Part shown: one piece after another, positions 33,608 to 41,575 of the stretch
How the letters are laid out: each line of letters opens with the position of its first letter
How positions within the stretch are numbered: position 1 is the first letter of the stretch
Source: JAZKHT01 sp040385245
Lineage (GTDB): Bacteria; Pseudomonadota; Alphaproteobacteria; Rhodobacterales; Rhodobacteraceae
DNA length: 64,000 bases
Direction of reading: 5' to 3'
NCBI GenBank assembly: GCA_040385245.1
Contig: JAZKHT010000007.1
Location: forward strand, 1 to 64,000
Translations under genes and position numbers: made by a program
Notes under the pieces: generated by a model
Told to the model about the DNA's origin: nothing
The model's database searches: none
What the model saw: only the letters and a program-made list of their open reading frames with translations

Positions 33608-34042
33608 CTCGACATTCCTTTTCAACTCGGGGCGGTAAGGTTCCGCATGGCCTCATGGGCCTGCCCGGGTTCAACACGGAACTTCCAAAAAAGTTCTCTG
33701 GTGAATTTAAACTGTGCGAAGATTTGCCAGTCCGCTGCGGCGCAGTTTCGCGGCCCGCTTCGCTTTTCGGGGTGCGGATTTCGGTGATATCGCTTTGATT
33801 AGTACCATTTTTCCAACTGGCTGCTCCAGGACCCTCGCCATGAGCGATCACATTGATTTCCGGGCTGGATGGGCGTGCCGGGCAGGCGCTTTTGCCCGGC
33901 AGCGATGGCGCAACAACATATGAGAAGGGTGCATCAGGGCCGCGCCTGATCGGATCGTCCGACCATCTTGCCTGCGAAACGTCAGCCGGGAACCCCGATT
34001 TCAGGTTTCGCGTTTGGGTCTGATCAGAACAAGGATCACGCC
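33608..34042. other. Intergenic stretch of about 430 bases
   Basis: The only supported element is the EcfG-type promoter at 33989-34014. A GC-rich hairpin-like sequence (TGCCGGGCAGG...TTGCCCGGCA) lies near 33870-33900, and a GGAACTTCC-type inverted repeat near 33680. No reading frame with a ribosome site and plausible composition was found. Confidence 0.5.
33989..34014 (+). promoter_or_regulatory. EcfG-type promoter for the DUF3008 gene
   Basis: Plus-strand GGAACC-N16-CGTT, an exact consensus match. Confidence 0.82.
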
Positions 34043-34231
34043 ATGCCCGCCAAATCCGAAGCGCAGCAAAAGGCGGCAGGGGCCGCCCTGTCCGCCAAGC
34101 GCGGCAAAACCAGGATGAGCGACCTGAAAGGTGCATCACGCCAGATGGCCAAATCCATGACCGAAAAAGAACTGGACGATCTGGCTTCGACCAAACATGA
34201 CGACCTGCCCGAAACGGCGAAAAAGAAGTGA
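34043..34231 (+). CDS. DUF3008 family small basic protein
   Basis: The product has 62 residues. It matches DUF3008 nearly end to end: MPAKSEAQQKAAGAALSAKR, then MSDLKGASRQMAKSMTEKEL and DDLASTKHDDLPE. It is Lys- and Ala-rich, soluble and probably helical. These proteins are common in alphaproteobacterial stress regulons, but their function is unknown. AAGGATCACGCC precedes the ATG. It has its own EcfG promoter and terminator. Confidence 0.9.
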   Translation: MPAKSEAQQKAAGAALSAKRGKTRMSDLKGASRQMAKSMTEKELDDLASTKHDDLPETAKKK

Positions 34232-34241
34232 ATTGCATCAG

Positions 34242-34267
34242 AAAGGCCCGGGATGACCCGGGCCTTT
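34242..34267 (+). terminator. Rho-independent terminator of the DUF3008 gene
   Basis: AAAGGCCCGGG, ATGA and CCCGGGCCTTT form an 11-base-pair stem followed by TGTTTG. Confidence 0.88.
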
Positions 34268-34289
34268 TGTTTGTCTGTCGTCCGCTGGA

Positions 34290-34655
34290 TCAGATCCAGT
34301 AAAACGGAATTCCATAATGATCGTACGTGCGGATTTCCCAGTCGCGGTTGCTGGCCCAGTCGGTGTCGCGTGACGGCGCACTTTCCAACTGTTCCGTGGT
34401 GATGTCGGTGATGTAGCCGCTTTGGCTGACGTCATAGCGCAGGGCGCCCCACGGGATGGGATAGTGCTCTTCCCCGATTCCCAGAACGCCCCCGAATGCC
34501 ATGACCGCATAGGCGATCTTGCCCGACGTCTTGTCGATCATCACATGATCGATGCTGCCGATATGTTCGCCCTGATGGTTGAAGACCGAAGTTCCGGTCA
34601 CGTCACGGGACGAAACAAGGCTGGACGGGGCGGCGGTGGATTGGTCGTATTGCAT
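34290..34655 (-). CDS. PRC-barrel domain protein
   Basis: The product has 121 residues and is cytoplasmic. The compact PRC barrel covers about 10-75: SSRDVTGTSVFNHQGEHIGS, then VMIDKTSGKIAYAVMAFGGV and GIGEEHYPIPWGAL. It ends in an aromatic tail, YDHYGIPFYWI. Such small PRC proteins are typical GSR members. AGGAG precedes the ATG. An EcfG-type promoter overlaps the end of the upstream mgtC gene. Confidence 0.88.
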   Translation of the reverse strand: MQYDQSTAAPSSLVSSRDVTGTSVFNHQGEHIGSIDHVMIDKTSGKIAYAVMAFGGVLGIGEEHYPIPWGALRYDVSQSGYITDITTEQLESAPSRDTDWASNRDWEIRTYDHYGIPFYWI

Positions 34656-34685
34656 GTTGAATTCTCCTGTTCGGGACAACAGGCA

Positions 34686-34711
34686 AACGCCCCGGCAGCA
34701 GGGGTTGTTCC
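34686..34711 (-). promoter_or_regulatory. EcfG-type promoter for the PRC-barrel gene
   Basis: Minus-strand GGAACA-N16-CGTT. The -35 box touches the stop codon of the mgtC-like gene. Confidence 0.8.
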
Positions 34712-35202
34712 TAATCCTTTGTCCGCAAGAACCGATCGGTGATCGCTGTCAGCAGGATCATCACGATCAGACTTAGTGCCGTCGCCAGCACCGCGATGCC
34801 CCACAGACCAAGGCCGGCGCACAGCCCAACCGACGCCGCAAGCCACATGCCCGCACCGGTCGTCAGTCCCTTCACCTGCCCGTTGTGAAAAACGATCAGC
34901 CCGGCGGCAAGAAAGGCCACACCGCCTGTCACCGCCTCGACGATGCGCAAAGGGTCAAGTTTGACGGATTCGTCATAGCTTTGACCGACGATTTCCAGCG
35001 CAATGATCGAGTATACACCCGCCGCCAGACCGACAAGGATATGGGTGCGCAGTCCGGCAGATTGCTGTTTCCATTCGCGTTCGAATCCAATCAGACCACA
35101 CAGCAGCACTGCGCCCAACAGGCGGATGACCACCACCTCCAACGGCATGATCAGGCCGACCCCGCCCAGTTCGTCGGCCAAGGCCTGACCAAATGAGTCC
35201 AT
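34711..35202 (-). CDS. MgtC/SapB family membrane protein
   Basis: The product has 163 residues and about four membrane helices. The N-terminal half has the MgtC signature RLLGAVLLCGLIGFEREWKQ and then GLRTHILVGLAAGVYSIIAL, followed by AVTGGVAFLAAGLIVFHNG. MgtC proteins help cells cope with low Mg2+ and regulate the F-ATPase or virulence. The C-terminal soluble domain of long MgtC proteins is absent, so this is the short form. GGGAAAA precedes the ATG at 35202. It has an EcfG-type promoter. Confidence 0.88.
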   Translation of the reverse strand: MDSFGQALADELGGVGLIMPLEVVVIRLLGAVLLCGLIGFEREWKQQSAGLRTHILVGLAAGVYSIIALEIVGQSYDESVKLDPLRIVEAVTGGVAFLAAGLIVFHNGQVKGLTTGAGMWLAASVGLCAGLGLWGIAVLATALSLIVMILLTAITDRFLRTKD

Positions 35203-35553
35203 GATTTTCCCGTCGCCCCCGTGCTGCACCAGACCCGATAACGCAGCGGACCGAAAGCCGTTCCCGATGCGCGGATTTCCACCGAGCCGATCAAAATTGT
35301 CATATTGAAAGCGAACAATATTTGAATTGCCCCTTCAAGGATGTAAGCCTTGTGCCTTAGGGGTCAGCGTGCCGCGTGTCCGCCAGACGGCGGCATTTGT
35401 CCATCGGGCCGTGAATACGGGCGGTGAGGACAGGGTGGGATGAAACCCGGCTAAATTGCCTGCCTGTGCTGGGGGTGCCGTTCGCGCGTGTCGGTTTTGG
35501 GTATTTATACTCGTTTTGATAAAAGTAGCGACACAGTGCGGTCGGGGGCAAGC
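35203..35553. other. Intergenic region between divergent mgtC-like and kinase genes
   Basis: It contains the EcfG-type promoter at 35240-35264 for the mgtC-like gene. An AT-rich patch at about 35288-35330 (TCATATTGAAAGCGAACAAT) may hold a housekeeping promoter for the kinase gene. No other gene is supported. Confidence 0.5.
35240..35264 (-). promoter_or_regulatory. EcfG-type promoter for the mgtC-like gene
   Basis: Minus-strand GGAACG-N15-CGTT, 37 bases ahead of the start codon. Confidence 0.75.
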
Positions 35554-37182
35554 ATGGCATCAAGCTTTCACGCGAACACGGCCATCCGGGCAACGGGGAT
35601 TGCCCTTTTGTCGATGCTGGCGCTGATGGCCGTAATCCTGATCGCCGAAACCTATGCATCTGAACGGACAAAGGCGCAGATTGCCGCACATCGGGCTGCA
35701 CATGTCGTGGCAACCCAGTTCACTTGGGTGCTGGAAGCAAGCGACCACGCCTTGCAGCGGATAGAAGCGGTGGTCCGTTCCGCCCCAGCCGGACAGGCGG
35801 GGATATTGAGCCTGACCGAGGCAGCGCGTGACCTGCCTTCGGGGCTGCAGTACACCCTGCATGACGCCAATGGCGCCCTGACCCATTCAAGTCTGGCCGA
35901 CCCGATCAACGGAAGCATCGCCAACCGGGCCGATTTCATCAGCTTGCGCGATGGGGCGGAAGTGGCCATCGAACCGATGATCAATGACACCGAAACCCAC
36001 GCGGGGGTCTTTGTCCTGTCACGTCGGCTGGATCAGGGAAACCGCTTTCGCGGGGTTGCTTCGGTGTCGATCCCGCTGACGATGCTTGAAGACCTTACCG
36101 AATCTCTGGACCTGCCGGGGGCGTCGGTGACTGCCCTGGTGCGAACCGACGGCATGTTGATCGCACGCACACCGTCTGTCGCGCCGGCAAATCTGTCGCA
36201 GACACCGCTGTTCGATCAGCTTCGCTCCAGCCCGGAAGGGTATTTCGAAACCGCCGCGACACCAGACGGCGTCAAACGGATCATCGGCTATTGGCGACTG
36301 GCCGATTGGCCCGTCGTTGCAACGGCCGGATTGGACAGCCATGCGGCGATGGCCGGTTTCTGGCGCACGGTCGGGACAGCGGCGATCTTGGCGCTGCCGA
36401 TCCTGTTGGGTGTGGCCTGGCTGATCCACGACCTGTCACGCCTGATGCGGCAGGACGAGCGTCGCCAGCGCGACCTGACCCGCGCGAACGAACGGTCCAG
36501 CTACCTGCTGCGCGAGATTCATCACCGCGTGAAGAACAATCTTCAGACCGTCGGCTCTTTGATCCGGCTAGAGCGGCTTTCGCCAGAAACCAAGGCAAAC
36601 CTGATAGGTCGCATCAACGCAATGGTCGAAGTGCACGAAGCGATGTACCGGGCGGACCAGTTCGAAGAAATCTGCGTCTCGCCTTATCTGGACCGATTGG
36701 TGGAAAACGTTGCCCGTGGGTATGGCTATTCGGTCGAAATCACGATGGAGATCGCAGAATTGCGGCTGCCGGGCGAAAGGGCGATGCAATTGGGCCTGCT
36801 GGTCAATGAACTGGTCGCGAATGCCTTTAAGCACGCCTTTGCCCCGCGACGCAGCGGCAAGTTAGAGGTGCGTTTGGAACAGCCCAGCACGGGAACGGTG
36901 CGGCTGGTGGTCGAAGATGACGGTCCCGGTTACGAAACGGCGGTGAAAAGCCCGCAGATGGGCAGCCGCCTGATCAACGCCTTTGCATCGCAACTGGGGG
37001 GCACCTGTACGGTCGACAGCGACGACCGGACCGCCGTGACCGTCGAATTTCCGCTTCATTACGCGACGGAACCAGACCGCGCCGCTCAGCCTTTGCCGAT
37101 CCAGGACAGGCTGAGGGCGGGGGCAAGTTCGATGAACCCCATCCGGACTTCCAGCCCGGCACGATCCAGCAAGCGGACATAG
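35554..37182 (+). CDS. Orphan sensor histidine kinase (HWE/HisKA_2 type)
   Basis: The product has 542 residues. A membrane helix (about 12-33) precedes a periplasmic dCache/PDC-like sensor domain (about 40-270), which includes DFISLRDGAEVAIEPMINDT. A second helix lies near 276-296. The phosphosite motif REIHHRVKNNLQ has its first His at about 323, followed by LGLLVNELVANAFKHAF in the ATPase domain. This kinase class often feeds PhyR, so it may be a second GSR input. The start at 35554 follows GGGGGCAAG. The C-terminal tail overlaps the convergent Crp gene by 97 bases, so about the last 30 residues are antisense to it. Confidence 0.85.
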   Translation: MASSFHANTAIRATGIALLSMLALMAVILIAETYASERTKAQIAAHRAAHVVATQFTWVLEASDHALQRIEAVVRSAPAGQAGILSLTEAARDLPSGLQYTLHDANGALTHSSLADPINGSIANRADFISLRDGAEVAIEPMINDTETHAGVFVLSRRLDQGNRFRGVASVSIPLTMLEDLTESLDLPGASVTALVRTDGMLIARTPSVAPANLSQTPLFDQLRSSPEGYFETAATPDGVKRIIGYWRLADWPVVATAGLDSHAAMAGFWRTVGTAAILALPILLGVAWLIHDLSRLMRQDERRQRDLTRANERSSYLLREIHHRVKNNLQTVGSLIRLERLSPETKANLIGRINAMVEVHEAMYRADQFEEICVSPYLDRLVENVARGYGYSVEITMEIAELRLPGERAMQLGLLVNELVANAFKHAFAPRRSGKLEVRLEQPSTGTVRLVVEDDGPGYETAVKSPQMGSRLINAFASQLGGTCTVDSDDRTAVTVEFPLHYATEPDRAAQPLPIQDRLRAGASSMNPIRTSSPARSSKRT

Positions 37183-37829
37183 GGGCGCTGCACCTCGATC
37201 CGTTTTTCGCGGACCAGTTTGCCCATCAATCGGTTTACATAGATGCCTGTCATTCCGGTGGCCTCGCCGATTTCCTGCTGGTTCATCGGCAGGGGAAACC
37301 GGTTGCCGTCGCCCACACCTTCAACCGCCAGTCGGGCGCGCAGGTCCAGCAGCAGATGGATCAACCGATCTTCGGCACAGGCACGATCGAACAGGATGGC
37401 GCGGTTCTGGGCCAGCACCAGTTCCGCGTTCGACAGGGACAGCAACAACGGCCACAGATGCGGCGTTTGCTGCAAGACCATGGCAAGCGCCGTTCGCGGA
37501 ACCGCGTGCACCCGTCCTTCGGTCAGCATCACCACATCTTGTGGGACCGCGCCAAGTCCCACGTCACCCAAGCCGACGATGTCGCCCGGCAGATGTATGC
37601 GCAGGATCGGGCTGCGCCCCTGTTCGCGTGGTCCGCGCGTGGCAGCCCAACCGTGCTGGATGACATAGAGCATATCGGACGGCGTCCCTGCCCTGCACAA
37701 CGCCTCGTGGCGCGGTGCGGGCTGGGGTTTGCCCAAGGGCACAAGCAATCGACGCAGTTCTGCCGCGCCAAACGGTGCCGCCGCAGACGATTGCTGCCGT
37801 AGGGAAAACGTTGGTTGCGCCACATGCAT
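37086..37829 (-). CDS. Crp/Fnr family transcriptional regulator
   Basis: The product has 247 residues. The cyclic-nucleotide-binding-like domain (about 30-140) includes CRAGTPSDMLYVIQHGWAA and IHLPGDIVGLGDVGLG. The helix-turn-helix near 190-215 reads MNQQEIGEATGMTGIYVNRL. No Cys cluster typical of Fnr is visible. The ATG at 37829 has GACGGAT upstream. It is divergent from the Gln/Gly-rich stress gene and convergent with the kinase gene. The ligand is unknown. Confidence 0.85.
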   Translation of the reverse strand: MHVAQPTFSLRQQSSAAAPFGAAELRRLLVPLGKPQPAPRHEALCRAGTPSDMLYVIQHGWAATRGPREQGRSPILRIHLPGDIVGLGDVGLGAVPQDVVMLTEGRVHAVPRTALAMVLQQTPHLWPLLLSLSNAELVLAQNRAILFDRACAEDRLIHLLLDLRARLAVEGVGDGNRFPLPMNQQEIGEATGMTGIYVNRLMGKLVREKRIEVQRPYVRLLDRAGLEVRMGFIELAPALSLSWIGKG

Positions 37830-37958
37830 ATCCGTCAAAGCCCTGCAAATTCCATACGCAAACAAGTCTGGGTAACCGAAAGTTCCCGAACCCCTGATTT
37901 GCGGGTCGGCGGTCCTTTGCCGGGGGCTAAACCAGTGCAAAGCCGAAACGGATCGTTC

Positions 37959-37983
37959 GGAACGCCGCCGAACAGGGCGCGTT
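37959..37983 (+). promoter_or_regulatory. EcfG-type promoter for the Gln/Gly-rich protein gene
   Basis: Plus-strand GGAACG-N15-CGTT, 65 bases ahead of the start codon. Confidence 0.75.
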
Positions 37984-38047
37984 TTGCCTGCACGGCGCAG
38001 GAAATGACCCAGTCGCCATCCGAAACTTTGCAGGAAGGGAGCGAACC

Positions 38048-38770
38048 ATGCCCAAGCATGACAACAACCAGAACGGCGAAAACCAGAACGGCGAACACCA
38101 GACTCGCAATCCGCAACACCAACAAGGCAACGATCACCAGCGCGATTGGTCACAAAGCGATCATCAGCGTGGCCAGGGTTATCAGGGCGGCCAAAGCGGC
38201 TATGGGCAATCTTCGCAGCGCGGCTTTGGTCAAGAGGACTCTGGCCAGCGTGATTTTGGCCAGCGCGGCCAAGGGGATTATGGTCAGGGCTTCCGCCAGC
38301 CGTCGCAAGGGGCGGGCTATGGCCAGTATGGCACCGGTCAGTTCGGCTCTGGCATGGGCGGCGGTTATGGGTCGGGTCAATCGGGCGGTGCTGCGGGCAG
38401 CTATGGCCAGCAGGACGATGGCCAACAAGGGTATGGCGTCTATCCGGGCGGTCAAGCCAATCCCGGTTGGGGTGGTGGTCATGTCGGCGGTGGATCTGCC
38501 GGAATGGGTGGCCAGATGCCGGGCCAATCGGGCGGGGCTTATGGCTTTGTCCAGAACGAGGGGCGGGGCCAACCGCGTGAACACCATCACGACCCGCATT
38601 TCAACGCTTGGCGTGACCGCCAGAACCGTCAGTTCGACGATGATTGGCGTGAATTCAACCAGCAGCGTCAGAAGTCGTTTGATGACGAGTTCGAGACGTG
38701 GCGCAAGAACCGCCAAGGCCAATCCGGAACCCAGTCGGGTCTGGGTGGGCAGGACAACAAGGACAAATGA
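38048..38770 (+). CDS. Gln/Gly/Tyr-rich low-complexity stress protein
   Basis: The product has 240 residues. Residues 1-175 are dominated by Gln, Gly, Ser, Tyr and Asn (for example QRGQGYQGGQSGYGQSSQRG), a prion-like composition. Residues 180-225 form a distinct conserved-looking domain, HHDPHFNAWRDRQNRQFDDD then FDDEFETWRKNRQ, with regularly spaced Trp and Phe. Similar Trp-repeat ends occur on stress-associated proteins in alphaproteobacteria. The protein could condense or coat cell components under stress; that is inference. It has its own EcfG-type promoter and terminator. Confidence 0.78.
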   Translation: MPKHDNNQNGENQNGEHQTRNPQHQQGNDHQRDWSQSDHQRGQGYQGGQSGYGQSSQRGFGQEDSGQRDFGQRGQGDYGQGFRQPSQGAGYGQYGTGQFGSGMGGGYGSGQSGGAAGSYGQQDDGQQGYGVYPGGQANPGWGGGHVGGGSAGMGGQMPGQSGGAYGFVQNEGRGQPREHHHDPHFNAWRDRQNRQFDDDWREFNQQRQKSFDDEFETWRKNRQGQSGTQSGLGGQDNKDK

Positions 38771-38791
38771 TCTGACAGTGACCTTGTTTGG

Positions 38792-38813
38792 CGGCCGGGG
38801 AAAACCCCGGCCG
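38792..38813 (+). terminator. Terminator after the Gln/Gly-rich gene
   Basis: CGGCCGGGG, AAAA and CCCCGGCCG form a nine-base-pair stem followed by TCTTTC. Confidence 0.8.
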
Positions 38814-38904
38814 TCTTTCATTCGGCAATCTTCCCGACCAAGCGCCGGGCTTGCGTCCACCCACCGCCCTGCGCATTCTGCAACCATGTTTTCCCGGAGG
38901 TGAT

Positions 38905-39651
38905 ATGCCCAACTCGTTTTCACTCGATGGGCGCGTGGCGCTGGTCACCGGGGCCAACACCGGAATCGGTCGCGCGATTGCCGTGGGGATGGCGATTGCG
39001 GGGGCAGAAGTCATCTGTGCAGGCCGCTCTTCCGTTGGAGCGACGCTGGGATTGATCTCTGCCCGGGGCGGGCGAGGGCGGGCCTTGATGCTGGATCTGT
39101 CAGCACCTGTCTCGACGCTGGATGTCTTTGCGACGACGGGGCCGGTCGATATTCTGGTGAACAATGCAGGCGTCATCCGCCGCGCCGATGCGGTCGATTT
39201 CACCGAATCCGATTGGGATGACGTGATGGATGTGAACCTGAAGGCCACCTTCTTTCTGTGCCAATCCTTTGCCCGCGCCGCATTTGCGCGCGGGGCGGGC
39301 GGGGCGATCATCAACATCGCCTCGCTCTTGTCGTTTCAGGGCGGCATCCGCGTGCCGTCCTATACCGCGTCAAAGCATGGGGTGGCGGGTCTGACCAAGC
39401 TGTTGGCAAATGAATGGGCAGGTCGGGGCATCAACGTCAACGCCATCGCCCCCGGTTATATCGAAACCAACAATACCGAAGCCTTGCGCGCAGATCCAGA
39501 CCGCGCGGCATCCATCCTGTCCCGCATCCCCGCAGGCCGCTGGGGCGCACCCGAAGACATCGCCGGGGCGGCGGTGTTCCTCGCCTCGCCCGCCGCGCGC
39601 TATGTGCATGGTGCAGTGCTGAACGTAGATGGCGGCTGGCTGGCGCGATGA
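38905..39651 (+). CDS. kduD: KduD-like 2-dehydro-3-deoxy-D-gluconate 5-dehydrogenase
   Basis: The product has 248 residues. It is a classical short-chain dehydrogenase: TGANTGIG (16-23), NNAG (86-89), catalytic Ser140, Tyr153 and Lys157. The sequence resembles KduD, which reduces 2,5-diketo-3-deoxygluconate to 2-keto-3-deoxygluconate. That fits the kduI gene in the same region. GGAGG precedes the ATG. It is coupled to the esterase gene by ATGA. Confidence 0.85.
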   Translation: MPNSFSLDGRVALVTGANTGIGRAIAVGMAIAGAEVICAGRSSVGATLGLISARGGRGRALMLDLSAPVSTLDVFATTGPVDILVNNAGVIRRADAVDFTESDWDDVMDVNLKATFFLCQSFARAAFARGAGGAIINIASLLSFQGGIRVPSYTASKHGVAGLTKLLANEWAGRGINVNAIAPGYIETNNTEALRADPDRAASILSRIPAGRWGAPEDIAGAAVFLASPAARYVHGAVLNVDGGWLAR

Positions 39652-40499
39652 TCGACACATTGCGACATCTGTTTGAGGTGGGTCAGCACCCGCTGACGCC
39701 CATTGGAGCAGACGGGCCTTTGCTGCACTTTCGCACCAAGATCGGTCAACCGGTAAGGGGCGTGCTGTGCCGCCCTGACATCGCAGGTCGTATGCCTGTC
39801 GTTCTGGTCATCCACGCCCATGGCGACCGCTATGACATCGGCTGTGCCGAACTGATGGACGGGCGGCCCGCGCTGCAATCGCCCCTCGGGCCAGCCCTTG
39901 CCGCGATGGGGATCGCGTCGGTCTGCATCGACATGCCGTGTTTCGGCAGCCGCGCGGATGAAACCGAATCCGCCGCCGCGAAACGGTTGCTGTGGCAGGG
40001 CCGGTCACTGGCCGGGCAGATGGTCGGCGAATGTGCGGCGGCGCTGGATTGGCTGTCCGAACAGGACTGGGTGGATAGCGCGCGCATCGGGGTATTCGGC
40101 ATCTCGATGGGCGCAACCCTGGGCTATTGGCTGGCGGCGGTCGACGGGCGCGTTGCGGTCTTGGCGCAGGAATGTTGTCTGGCCGATTTCGCCGCGCTGA
40201 TCGACAGTGGCGCGCATAACCTGCACGGCATCTACCTGACCATCCCCGGTTTGCTGACAGTGGCGTCAAATGGGCAGATCGCGGGACTGGTCGCCCCACG
40301 CGCGCAGTTCATCGGGATTGGCGATACCGACCCGCTGACCCCACCAATGGCCGCAGACATCGCGCTGGATCAGGTGCGCGCTGCCTATGGCGCGGCGGGC
40401 GGGCGGCTGGTGATCCACCGCGAACCCCACAGCGGGCACGTCGAAACCCCTGCCATGCGTACGGGCGTGCTGGCGTTCTTCGCCGAAACACTGGCCTAG
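39648..40499 (+). CDS. Alpha/beta hydrolase (dienelactone-hydrolase/acetylesterase-like)
   Basis: The product has 283 residues. The nucleophile elbow GISMG is near residue 165 and a late His lies in the C-terminal segment HREPHSGHVETPA, consistent with a Ser-Asp-His triad. HAHGDRYDIG near residue 57 forms the oxyanion region. No signal peptide is present, so it acts in the cytoplasm, perhaps removing acetyl groups from imported sugars. Its start overlaps the kduD stop. Its end overlaps the convergent ABC ATPase gene by four bases. Confidence 0.78.
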   Translation: MIDTLRHLFEVGQHPLTPIGADGPLLHFRTKIGQPVRGVLCRPDIAGRMPVVLVIHAHGDRYDIGCAELMDGRPALQSPLGPALAAMGIASVCIDMPCFGSRADETESAAAKRLLWQGRSLAGQMVGECAAALDWLSEQDWVDSARIGVFGISMGATLGYWLAAVDGRVAVLAQECCLADFAALIDSGAHNLHGIYLTIPGLLTVASNGQIAGLVAPRAQFIGIGDTDPLTPPMAADIALDQVRAAYGAAGGRLVIHREPHSGHVETPAMRTGVLAFFAETLA

Positions 40500-41566
40500 A
40501 ACCCCGGCAAACGCCTGCCACTCGCATCAAAGCCATGCAGGCTGGCCGGATCGAATGTCAGCGCGATTGCATCGCCTTTGTGCAGCACAGGCTGGCCCGA
40601 AAGCACTGCCAACACCTTGCCCGCCCCATCGGGCAGGTCGGCGTGAACCACGGATTCCGCCCCCAATGCCTCGATCAACGTCACGGTGGCGGTCAGATCG
40701 CCGTCGCCGTCCGACAGGCGCAGGTGCTGCGGGCGCAGGCCAAGGGTCAAGCGCCCCGATGCGGGCAGGGCCAGCCCCGGCAGGTGCAGCTCTCGTCCGC
40801 CATCCAGCCGGACGCGGTTTGCGCCCAGCGCCTCGGCCCCCCACAGGTTCATGCCCGGTGCCCCGATGAACCCTGCGACAAACAGGTTTGCGGGGCGATT
40901 GTAGAGGTTCAGCGGGGTGTCCACCTGTTCAACCCGGCCTGCCCGCAGCACGACGATGCGGTCGGCCATCGTCATCGCCTCGACCTGATCATGGGTCACA
41001 TGGATCATCGTTGCGGCCAGACGGTCATGCAGCGCCGACAGTTCCGCCCGCATCGACACCCGCAGTTCGGCATCAAGGTTCGACAGCGGTTCATCCAGCA
41101 GAAAGGCGGTTGGGCGGCGCACAATCGCGCGGCCAATGGCAACGCGCTGCCGCTGGCCGCCCGACAACTGTCCGGGGCGGCGGGTCAGCAGCGGCTCGAT
41201 CTCCAGCAGACGGGCGGCGTCGGCGATGCGGGCGTCAATCTCGGCCCGTGGCATGCGGGTGTTCTGCAAACCAAAGGCCATGTTTTGTCGCACCGTCATA
41301 TGCGGATAAAGGGCGTAGGACTGGAACACCATCGCCAGCCCGCGGTCGGCGGCGCTGCGGGGCGTCACGTCCACCCCGTTAATCGCAATCGTCCCCGCAG
41401 TGGGCTTGTCCAGCCCCGCAATCATACGCAACAAGGTGGATTTGCCGCAGCCCGAAGGGCCGACGAAAACCACCAGCTCGCCATCCGCAATGGTCAGGTC
41501 GATGCCTTTCAGCACCTCGACCGCGCCATAGCTTTTGGTGATACCGGCAAGGGTGATCTGGCCCAT
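40496..41566 (-). CDS. Sugar ABC transporter ATP-binding protein (MalK/UgpC type)
   Basis: The product has 356 residues. Walker A GPSGCGKST (36-44), Q-loop VFQSYALYPHMTV, signature LSGGQRQRVAIGRA, Walker B FLLDEPLSNLD and a switch His are all present. The C-terminal TOBE region (about 235-350) is typical of CUT1 importers. It energises the two permeases directly upstream. AGG-type sites are weak, but the gap to the upstream permease is only nine bases. Confidence 0.93.
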   Translation of the reverse strand: MGQITLAGITKSYGAVEVLKGIDLTIADGELVVFVGPSGCGKSTLLRMIAGLDKPTAGTIAINGVDVTPRSAADRGLAMVFQSYALYPHMTVRQNMAFGLQNTRMPRAEIDARIADAARLLEIEPLLTRRPGQLSGGQRQRVAIGRAIVRRPTAFLLDEPLSNLDAELRVSMRAELSALHDRLAATMIHVTHDQVEAMTMADRIVVLRAGRVEQVDTPLNLYNRPANLFVAGFIGAPGMNLWGAEALGANRVRLDGGRELHLPGLALPASGRLTLGLRPQHLRLSDGDGDLTATVTLIEALGAESVVHADLPDGAGKVLAVLSGQPVLHKGDAIALTFDPASLHGFDASGRRLPGF

Positions 41567-41575
41567 GTGCGTCCC

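Noticed and set aside
33608..33660. EcfG promoter for the split PRC-barrel gene
   Set aside because: GGAACC occurs, but the nearest GTT is only about 13 bases away.
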